Assembly (NCBI GenBank): GCA_024305405.1
Contig: JAKNDB010000068.1
Span: 7,617,501-7,681,500 of the forward strand
Reading direction: 5' to 3'
DNA: 64,000 nt
Source: Dirofilaria immitis
Taxonomy: Eukaryota; Nematoda; Chromadorea; Rhabditida; Onchocercidae
Under the pieces are notes generated by a model that was given only the letters and a program-made list of their open reading frames with translations, was not told where the DNA came from and did no database searches. Below are positions 54,421-64,000 of this stretch, one piece after another. Each line of letters opens with the position of its first letter. The stretch's first letter is position 1. The position numbers and the translations under genes were made by a program.

Positions 54421-56676
54421 ATGACAAATCGGATGAATGCAGCCGTTCAGATTTCTGGTTTAAGGACACCGATACGTTGTATGTTTTTTCTGAAAAGTTA
54501 TCAAAAATTAAAGATGTACAATTATATGGCTTAGCTGAATTTGCTTGAAACTCACGGAAGTTATAAAATTTTTCTAAGAAAATATGAAGTTCTGTGATTC
54601 AATGATCAATTGTAGCTGAAGATGCGTCATCACAACAGCCACGTCGTCTTGAAGTCGTTTCGAAACAAGCAACTAAGGTTACTGCTATCTCTACTCGTCT
54701 GGAATGGAAGATTGATCAGGTGATCTTAATATTTTATTTTGCATACCTCTGTATTGTAGAATGTTCTATATTTCATATTTACATAGTAGTATACTTATAA
54801 GTTTCATCATTCAATTTAAATTTGTCAGTTATTTTTTCAGTTCGAAAAGCTGATGAAATTGTTCAAAAATGGACATAATTTAATCAGTAAACAATTTGGA
54901 TGTCCACAGGCACCTACAGTCACATGGGAATTGCATGTTTATCCTAATGGGAAACGAGAAGAGGATGTTGGCAATGTTTCTTTTTTGCGGCAAGTGGGTT
55001 TGCAGGTAATTGGCAGAATGATTCTCTTGAGAATCTGATAATTCCATGCATAAAAAGAAGCATATAGCGTTGCAGTAACTAGGAAATACTCTGAATTTTT
55101 CAGCGTGGTGAAGATCCCATTATGACGGAATTTCAAATTTATGCGTTGGATGCAAATTCATTAAGAGTTAGCGTATGTCGAGATACCAAAGATTTTACAA
55201 ATCAGCAAGGTCGTGGAAAGTTTCAGGTTTGTTACTCGATAAAATTCTAGTTATTCAAATATGTGATAAAGGCAAACTAGCTTCTCGTACAAAAAATATC
55301 AAAACATATTGAAAAGTATTTTAGTTGAGATAAAAATTGGTGAGCAGTACATTCTTAGGTTTCGCGAGATAAGATGATGGCAGCGTTGAAGACAGATGGA
55401 GCTTTACTTCTGATTTGCGAAGTCGAGTATTTCCCGCCTGGATCAAAAATTAGCGTTGAACAAGCAGTGGAAGCAGAGCCTTTGGATGATTTTGATGAAA
55501 AAAATGAGGTTTCGATACGGGATTCTCTTAAGGACATGTTGGACAGTGAGCTATTTGCCGATTGCACTATAAAGGTACATCTTCATATTTCTTAATTGAA
55601 TTGGGTAATCTTGCTGTATAATTCAGACGGATAAATTTTTATAACATGTTTAATTGTTGTTTGCATTATGGTATCATTATTTATTATTGTATCCAGGTCG
55701 GTAATAAAACGCTTAAAGCTCACCGGTGTATATTGGGACAACATAGTGAAGTATTCCGTTCAATGTTTGCCCAGGAATCAATGTTGGAGGCACAGAAAGG
55801 AATTATTGATATTCAAGATTCAAGGTTTGAACCTGTAAGTAACAAGGATTTATTTTCAAAAGTTTACTGTGTACTGATATGGTCTTTAAATGCTTTATCG
55901 TTTCTCCTACTTTAAGGTGCGGGCTATGGTTGACTACATATATACAGGTTCGACAGATCTTGTGGAAGGTTATGCAGAAGATGTTTTGGCCATAGCTGAT
56001 AAATACGCCATTCTGCCTCTTAAGGAGCAGTGCGAGCGATATCTCTCAACTACTATTAACTGTAAAAATGTTGCCTCTACTGCAGTATTTGCTGATACTT
56101 ATTCGGCTTCAATACTTAAACAAGTTAGAACTAATATTTGAAATTATTTTTAAGTTCCATTGGCTTCTGTATTATCTTTAATAATGTTTTAAGAATTACA
56201 TAAAATCAAAAAACTCTCAATAAACAAAAATCGTTGTACAACTTCCATTTGTTTCATCACTAAAAATTTTCTTATTTATTCTTTTGGAGTGTCCAGTTAA
56301 TACAGTGATAAAATTTGTGATCAGTTATTTCATGTAAAAATTATTATCTGTAATTGTAACTTTTTGAACGGGGAACACATTTTTGTGTTTTGTAATTAAA
56401 AGAAGCTATGTTTCTATACAGGCGTGCACGAAATATATGTCACTGCATCACCGAGATGTCTTGCGTTCTGCAGAATGGAAACAAATGAAGAGAGAAAGAT
56501 CAGAGTTAGCGAATGATCTCTTGGAATCAGTATTGGTCGGTGATGGTGTTACAAATCCTGGAGATTTTAGTTTCAACGGTAGCGATGAAAGCAGTTCGAC
56601 AAGTTCTGGCAACGTTTTGGTGAACGATAACCGACCACCACTTCGAAAGCGCGTGCGACGAGCTGCTATCAGATAG
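54421..56676 (+). CDS. mel-26: MEL-26-type MATH-BTB adaptor of CUL3
   Basis: Substrate adaptor for the CUL3 E3 ubiquitin ligase; in C. elegans MEL-26 targets the katanin subunit MEI-1 for degradation after meiosis. Eight exons: 54421-54478, 54616-54719, 54841-55005, 55104-55226, 55359-55574, 55697-55834, 55917-56123, 56422-56676; 421 residues, all phases consistent. MATH domain about 44-172: FEKLMKLFKNGHNLISKQFG, VTWELHVYPNGKREEDVGNV, GEDPIMTEFQIYALDAN, KDFTNQQGRGKFQVSRDKM, LICEVEYFPPGSKISVE. BTB about 205-310: LFADCTIKVGNKTLKAHRCI, VRAMVDYIYTGSTDL, LAIADKYAILPLKEQCERYL. The C-terminus is Ser-rich and ends in a basic cluster (PPLRKRVRRAAIR), a likely nuclear signal also found in MEL-26. Exon 1 (MTNRMNAAVQISGLRTPIR) is chosen from phase and a GTATGT donor and is the least certain part. 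AATAAA at 56863. Confidence 0.94.
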
Positions 56677-57866
56677 AATTTCATCGAGGCGGTATTAGAC
56701 ATTTTCTGTTGTTTATTGATTGTTGGTTGAAGGAAGGGTTGTATTTTGAATGATAACAACTATGCATTTTTCTGGTTATTGCATCGTATCTGGTGACATA
56801 AGTATATTACTGTCAATACTTCTATTCAGATTTTCATTTCACTGATAAGCTTTTGTTTTGGAAATAAAATTCTGATCGAACTAGTCAGCATTAATATTTA
56901 TGTCATGGTTTGATAGACCAATTTTAACAGATCTCATAATATTTCTGCTATCAGTTGCTTCCAAATTTTTCAGAAATATAGAAAATTGGATCTTATTTAA
57001 AATTGGAATAAATCCGGTTCGTATCCTTATAAAAGTTAAATAATTTCACTATGGTCATTACATTTTTAGTTTATTTTTTTGTTCATTAATCACCATTACC
57101 TTTGTATTGGTTGATTAACTATTTAATCATTCATTAGATTTGAATTTGCTACGTATCTCAATTTTTTAAAACTTGTATCGAATATTTGAATATTCCCAGT
57201 TAAACTACTCATTTTTGGAACTTATACTAGCCTGTATAACTTGTTTCAGTGCAGGACTACGGGATATTTTTTTCCGTTTATGAAGTGTCATGTCAGTACT
57301 TTTTTATCGATATATTAAGAATTTTTAAATGATCCAGACAAATTTAGTTTTCGAGATGCTATCGAATGATATGAGAAATTTATGATTGGCATCATCGAAA
57401 TTTATATTTCAAGATTGAATATTCTTTTGCTTTAAACTTTCTTCTCAGTCGGCTATTGTCCATTTTTCTGGTTCGTATATTTTCTCTTGGCTTCATTTTC
57501 TCCCCTATTTTGTATAAAATATGTTTTGACGGTGTTTTATTGTCTTATTTTTAGAAGGTTATGTATGCCGTTCCATTTGCGTCAAATTTTATTGATCAAG
57601 ATTATTAAATTTCCACTGCGATTCTTAATATTAGGATATACCGTCATGATTTGAACCGAAACGTATGATTTGCTTCAAAACTATATTAATCGCTAATCAG
57701 ATTTCTAAATCATATGAACTTTATCAATATTTATGGGATATTAGCTTGAAGGAGCTTAGTGTAACGTTGTTGGTTATAAGTATTTGAGAAACTGGAAGTG
57801 TGCAGCTGTGGGGTGCCACTGTAAATTAATATGCAATTGCTCGCTCTTTGAGATGTGGTCTTTTAA
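56677..57866. other. Intergenic, mel-26 3' UTR to 5-phosphatase
   Basis: mel-26 3' UTR with AATAAA at 56863, then about 1 kb of AT-rich sequence. The distance is too long for a typical nematode operon spacing. Confidence 0.45.
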
Positions 57867-59985
57867 ATGAGTGTGATAGAGTGGAGCATAGTTTGTGTCA
57901 CGTATAATATAAACGCCAGAAAACCCGAAAGTGATCAGATTCATGAGCTTCTGCAGCACAACACCGCGAATGATGCTGTTATTGTTGCGGTTGGATTGCA
58001 GGTCCTTTTTTTTTTTTAAATGTATAATCAGAAAGGTTCTTAGTGAGATATTTGCGGTCTTTCATTTGCATTTATTATTTATGAATTTAAGGATATATAT
58101 TCTAGAAAATGACGTAGCTTGAAATGAAATACTTGAACTTGGGATAGAATTATAAAAGTAAAAGGAGTTAATCATTCGATTGTATATGATTTATTAATCG
58201 AGAACAAAAAAGTTAATCCTGTCTTCCTTTATTTCGATTATCTGCTTTTCTGTTTTGTTTATGCTTCTCTTTTTTTGTTTATACTCCTTTCTGTTATTCT
58301 AAACTTGACTACAGAGGATCATAAATTAATGTTTTCAAGCAGTTATGTTAAGGAGCTTTCCCATCTCGAATTATTTGGTACAACACCGACTGAAACGACG
58401 TGGTTATCACTTTTAACATCATGGATGAATGCTCATGGAAAATCACTTCTTTGTAAGACATCACTTGCTTGGAATTTGTTACTGATTTTTGCTCGGCTAG
58501 AAGTGTTTCCTTTAGTGGACGAAATCAACTCAAGACAGTCTCGATCTAGCTTAGGAGGACTTACTGGCTATAAAGGAAGCGTGTCACTGAGGATAAAGTT
58601 TAGAGTAAGTAAAATTTAATTGCCTTTTATTTTTGATAAAAAAATGAGGTGAAATTTTCTTACTTCTTGGATGGCATTGTAGTTGAAATTTTTTCAGCCG
58701 AAATATAAAAAGTAATTCAGAAGACTTTCCATTATTTTAAGTGCAAAAATTGACAAAAATTGATCTTTCAGTCGGCATGTATTCATGTTTTAGGATGAAA
58801 GCTCGTTGGTTTTTATAACATCGCACCTTCTACCGGATGCAAATAATTATGAGAAACGGTGTTTACAATATAAAAATGGGAAAGTTTGTGCCTTTGACGA
58901 CATAGCAAGGAGTGGTAATGCGAACAATAATGTAATATGGCTAGGCGATTTTAATTGGAGAGTGGACCAACTTACATCTCAAGAAATGATTGTGTATGTT
59001 TTCCAGTTATCCAGTTTTTTGTTTTTGAAATTTTTTTTGGATTTATGTGTTATCTGTCTTAGAGGAAGTAACTTTTCCTTCATCCTTTTTGAATGCTTGC
59101 AGAATTTGTCAGAAATTGATGATTACTTACTTGCAATGTATTAAAGTTTACCACATATTTCTTTCAGAAAGCTAGCTGAATTGAATTCTAACGATCATAT
59201 GGATAAGCTGGTTAACAAATTTGACCAGTTAAAAGAGCTCAAAGAAACGGACAAGCTTTTATGGATTATAGCGAGGGAAAAATTCATTTTGCTCCCACTT
59301 ATCGTCTCTTGGTAGTTCTCGTTTATTAAGTATTTTTCGTTTTTGTGTTTATGGTTTTTTCGGAAAAAGTTTAAGTTACATTATAACAACACATCATTTC
59401 TGGAAATGTACGTAAAGTTCTTTTCATTTTCTGATTTTGATTTTTAATCAATCAGCGATTGATTTCATGTCTGTCTAGGTTGGCTCCTCTTATTACGACC
59501 AGGAACGCGTACCATCATGGTGCGATCGTATTCTTTATAAAGGAAAGTCTTTACGTTGTGAGCGGTACGAATCAAATCGTATGATCACTTTATCCGACCA
59601 TTTTCCAGTTTATGCGCATTTTATTCTATCTGAACCAGTATCACGACAACATTCTCGATGGAAAGTTCGTTTTGAGAAAATACCTCACTGGTACAACATT
59701 GTGCCATTTACATGTCAGTTTACATACGTAGATGATTTTTGGAGTAGTGATGGATCATATCGTGACTGGATCGCAATATATTCAGCAGATATTCCCAGTT
59801 CTTTACAGCCATTAACTTGGTTATATGTGATTGCTTGTTATAATGTAGTGATAGCAAACAGATCAGTTACTATTGCTGAATTCCCATGTTTAAGTGCCGG
59901 ACACTATCGTGTCGGTTATTTTAGTGCATATAAAAATTGTCTGCAGGGTTTGTCCGATATTTTTGAGGTGGAATTCATTAAGTAA
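57867..59985 (+). CDS. Inositol polyphosphate 5-phosphatase with SKICH domain (INPP5K/INPP5J type)
   Basis: Removes the 5-phosphate from PI(4,5)P2 and PI(3,4,5)P3 at membranes. Five exons: 57867-58001, 58315-58604, 58794-58993, 59168-59311, 59479-59985; about 425 residues. Catalytic domain 1-310: CVTYNINARKPESDQIHELL, VIVAVGLQ(E), SLGGLTGYKGSVSLRI, FITSHLLPDANN, VIWLGDFNWRVDQL, EGKIHFAPTYRL, VPSWCDRILYKG, LSDHFPVYAHF; the Mg-binding, His and Asp/Asn catalytic motifs are all recognisable. The C-terminal SKICH domain begins WKVRFEKIP (about 318) and ends FEVEFIK; it targets SKIP/PIPP proteins to the plasma membrane. The start ATG begins just before the first beta strand, so there is no N-terminal extension. 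One base is missing at the exon 1/intron 1 border (58001; needed for the GLQE Glu) and one T at 59266-59267. AATAAA at 60072. Confidence 0.93.
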
Positions 59986-62900
59986 TATTTTCAATAGTTA
60001 ATTTTAATGAAAGAATACATTAATTGTAGTGAAAAAAATGTTAATGGAAATCAGTTTGTTGCTATAAATGAAATAAAATGAGAAGGAAATAGTAAATTTA
60101 TTATTTTTAAATTCGTGACACGTATCCAGAACTATTATAATCTTGTTATGATTGTATATGTTGCAAGTTCATGTATTTTTTCACTATGTATTGTACTGCA
60201 TGTTTTGCTCTAGTTGCTTCCATGTCAGTGATTTTCAGATCTCCATTTTTGATCAAATATATAATATTTTTGTGTTTTAATTAAACATTACTATCGTTTG
60301 ATAAATTACTTGCGTTGAAAGGGATGCTGAAAAGTCCTGCATGTCCTGAAGAGATCTCGGGAAGTTTGATTTTTGCGAACAAAAATTGTGTGTTCGTTAA
60401 TTTAGTTCTTCAGATGATTAATATGCAGGGCAGTTGGAGAGAATGAATAAATGCAAATTCGCATGAATCCTCAGCTAGAAGTAGGAAATCGCTCTGTCTC
60501 AATTCAAATGGATCGCAGACAGCTGTGACTCACAAAAGGGATTTTGTTTTTCGTATAAAGCTTTTGCTTCGAATCGTTTCTTTGTAAATGAGCTAACACT
60601 GATAGATGTAGTTGAGGATAGAATTTTTTCAAGCAATACTCGAATTCCCCAACCTGTCCATACATTTCCTTTTTCAGGTAAGAGAATTCTTAAGTAATGC
60701 TCAGGTAAAGAATTAAGAAGGTGAGAAGTGGTCATAATATGGATAGAAGGCAGAAAATGTTTTTTTTTATTAATGTCTTTAAAAGACTAAGATATAAGCT
60801 TAACTTTTGGTTAACAGATTACGAACAATTATTGATAAAATCATTTATGTGACAGCAGTTACATAAATCAAGCAACATCCAGAGCATTTAAGTTGGAAAG
60901 AGATCATTATAAAGCATTCAAATTTGAGAGTTGAAATCAGAAAACCAGTTCTACATTTGGGGAATGACTTCCATTCCATGAAATTTATTCAGTTAAATCA
61001 TAAATTTCAAAAAACATGAAATGCATGCAGTCAAATTATTATGAGTTTCTTGAACTTGGTTGAGCAGGGCTTTGATCAGGTACAGTCGAATACGGAAGCA
61101 AAGGTTGATCTCTTAAAAGGGATTTTTTTCTTTCATTTTTGACCTTTCTTTAAATATGTCTAGAAGGGTTTAACTTGGATGCAGTAATAAAAGTACCTTG
61201 TGTAGTAAAAAATTCAAAATATTTATTCATTAGTGAACAGTAAACAAGATAGAATTGAATGAGAATGAAATCTTTTATCTAGAACTAATCCGAAGGGGCT
61301 ATGAGATGGTTTTTTATAGTTAGAGAAAGGATCCATACTTGAGGGAATGTTTTGATACTATTTAACTGAATACAAAGATGGGAGACGAATGGGACATCAT
61401 GATACAGATTAAATCATTGAATGTAAACTTAGTTTTAGAGTATAAGAATTTATAATTTACACGTAAATGCAGGTGCTTAAAACATAGAGAATTTGGACTA
61501 GAAGAAATTTACTAATGTATTAGGATAGGATAAATGATAAAACAGGAAAAATTTCTGAAATACAAATGGCTTGTCATTTAGATAAAATTATTTTATAGAA
61601 TTATCTAAGGTTTTTTTCCTGATATAAATTAAAACTTAACAAGTATTTGGAAGCATTATAATTCTAGCAAAAAGCAATATGCTTTAAAATTTGAAGCAAA
61701 TGTTCTAGATATTTCTATGTATATATTTTTCCTTCGAACCGTATTTTCTTGATGACCGCACCAATTATGCTGCAAACTGAAATTTTGTTCATAGATTTCT
61801 ATTTTCGTTGATTCGCCAATCATTTCTTTGAAAAACCGTAATCTTTAAAATTACGCAACAATCAAAAAGTATGAATATAATTTTAAAGCTGAATATATAT
61901 TATTCCAGTAATATGCATAGAAGTAATTGCAAAAATAATATATATTCATCATTTAGATTTTAGATTTATCTATTCTACATACCGCTTATGCTATTCGGAC
62001 AATGCTTTTCGTGTTTGAAATTGTTATTATTTGATCAAACAGGTTTATCAGATCGTTAAACTTTAGTTAATAATTTCTGGAACTTTTGACAACCTACACT
62101 GTCTGATGAAATCATAAAAATTACATCGAACTAACTGACAACTATTTATTTCATGAGGATCGAACTTTCCAATCATTCATTTCCTCGAAATAAACATTTA
62201 CGATTCGTTCAGTCTGCAAAGGATTTTCGTTCCATGACAGCAAAATGTTATGTAATACACACTGTTCAAATTTAATTTATCCAAATTTTCACATAAAATT
62301 TTTTTCTGTGTTTTCACATAAACTTTTTCTCTGTGTCCACTGAAATTGACAAAAAAGTGGGATCATAAACTAATCACGCTTCAACTTCAGCAAACGATTT
62401 TGAAATTCCATTTAATAATAAATTTCCCGGAAAATGCATAATCTTAACATTGCACTCGGAAGAAAATCAATAAAATTGAATGAGTAAAGAAACAAAAAAG
62501 GAAGAAGCAACGTTAATCTTTTTAATTTCTCGACTTGAGAGCTATTATTTCATTCTTTTTCTCTGTAATTTTGTTATAAAATTATGCAGTCCTGCTCACA
62601 TATCATTTCCGAGTACAAATTATAAGATATTTTTTTCAAAATATATCGAGAAACCTTTCGTTTAGAATATTACGGCAATGCTACCATTATGTAAATTACA
62701 AAACAGCAATTTTTATGGGAGATACCGATATCGCTTTGTTCATTTTTCAAGTACAAACAAGAGATTTTAATCCGAGACTAGAAGTATTCACTTTAATTTT
62801 TAAATATCTGATTATTAAAAAGAAAAAGCAAAAAAAAAGACGATTTCAAATAATCGCAAACACGAACCTCGTTAAACGATCTATTGGATCTTTCATCCAT

Positions 62901-64000
62901 CATTGGACAGGAAGTTGAGGTTAATGAACAGAGTTCTGTTGAAGTAGCTTCTGTTATGTTCTGAAATTATACAGAATTCTAAGAAAATTTCAGAATTAAA
63001 AATTTACAAAGAAATACAGATTTTTTCAGCTCACGCACAAAAAAATGATGACAACGGTAAACTAGTCATAAGATTTTAGGTTTACTAAAAATTTTTTTGC
63101 GATACTTTCAGTATATACATATATATATAATTTCCAGAACCAAATGATTTCCTCATTTCATCCTTCGCAAAATAATGCAACGTGGAAATAAAAACATTCT
63201 ACTTACTTTTTTTTCTGGCGCTCTAACTAATCAATCTTTCATTAGTCAGATGTTTATTTATTATATTTTCATTATAGTCTGTTAGTTTCTACACCTCCTC
63301 AGCAATGTTTCTTGATTATTTAAAAAAACGGAGATGATCTGAAAAACTACGTTGCATATAATGCAGCTTAGAATGATATTAATAATCTAAAAACTCACAA
63401 ATCCTTCCCGTAAACACGAAATATATAAGATTACCTAATTTAAGAAAAGCTCAAAAACTCAATCTTCGTTTTAAAAACTTGATCTTGCTATTTTTAATAG
63501 AATAATTTCTCCGCATATTTTTCATATTCTCTTATAGGTATATAAAAAAACTTCATCTGACTAAATATAAATTATAATTTTAAAAATAAATACAGCACTC
63601 AATCATAACTGATCTACAACAAAAGATAATATTCTTTATTTTTAAAAATGACCAACAAGACTGCACAATCAACAAAAATGATTACCATATCAATTTGAAG
63701 CGGTTTTCGTAATATTCCAAGAAATCTGTCTTCCACAATTCTATTACATGAAATAGCCTCAATAGTGCATACTTCATCCTGAGAAACGTTTCATTCTATT
63801 AAATATAGATTTCTCGGCTTTCTCACTATTTTTCAGACTTCAAATATTTCCGTTTCTAGTGACACAACGGAAAATCCAGAGTTTTATATTTCGTTATTTT
63901 TCTAGAAATAGTTTTTCATAAATGAAAAAGTTTTAATATCTTAAGCTTTAAATGCAGTATTAAAAAAATTCATAAAATAACTAAAAGCTTTTGTTTTGCA
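59986..64000. other. Intergenic to window end
   Basis: About 4 kb. AATAAA for the 5-phosphatase gene at 60072. Otherwise AT-rich with no recognised gene. A 78-codon minus-strand frame at 60499-60735 (EKGNVWTGWGIRVLLEKILS) has varied composition but no family match or splice context. A TA run lies at about 63113-63128. Confidence 0.4.

Overview
The window is eukaryotic nuclear DNA, AT-rich and intron-rich, from a nematode and most likely a spirurid/filarial one. The evidence is the gene content (orthologue of MEL-26, an ODR-2/HOT-type Ly6 protein, SWEET, mago nashi), GT-AG introns of about 60 bp to 4 kb, and a decayed dnaK copy that looks like a nuclear Wolbachia transfer. Almost every gene had to be assembled from exons by matching splice phase to family similarity, so coordinates give the whole coding span and exon limits are listed in the evidence.

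Layout. 1-5.6 kb: last exon of a ClpX-type AAA+ ATPase (+), then minus-strand leucine-rich-repeat genes (a complete F-box/LRR gene and a partial LRR unit) and a small two-exon gene. 6-11 kb: TIM17 and a SWEET sugar transporter (+). 11.6-13.9 kb: dnaK pseudogene (+) and mago nashi (-), which faces away from the mitochondrial i-AAA protease YME1L (14.9-20.2 kb, +). 20-26 kb: long non-coding stretch with a truncated 5S rRNA copy. 25.8-28.9 kb: STK32/YANK-type kinase. 33-36 kb: a zeste-like Myb/SANT protein and a coiled-coil product. 37.9-41.9 kb: PNKD/glyoxalase-II-like metallo-beta-lactamase. 44.7-50 kb: ODR-2-like GPI-anchored protein. 51.3-52.1 kb: Lys/Glu-rich protein. 54.4-56.7 kb: MEL-26 (MATH-BTB). 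57.9-60 kb: inositol polyphosphate 5-phosphatase with a C-terminal SKICH domain. 60-64 kb: nothing recognised.

The genes form no single pathway. ClpX, TIM17 and YME1L, three mitochondrial protein import/quality-control genes, lie within 20 kb, but I see no operon. MEL-26 and the F-box protein are both substrate adaptors of cullin E3 ligases.

The strongest window-wide signal is technical: conserved exons repeatedly lack exactly one base, nearly always in a short homopolymer or repeated base. At least a dozen sites in eight or more genes are affected, always losses and never gains. This fits systematic homopolymer under-calling in the assembly better than pseudogenisation. No clearly new biological system was found. 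The best biological leads are the dnaK transfer, an EFN in place of the DFG/DFN motif in the kinase, a GC-AG intron in TIM17, and several unrecognised small genes.
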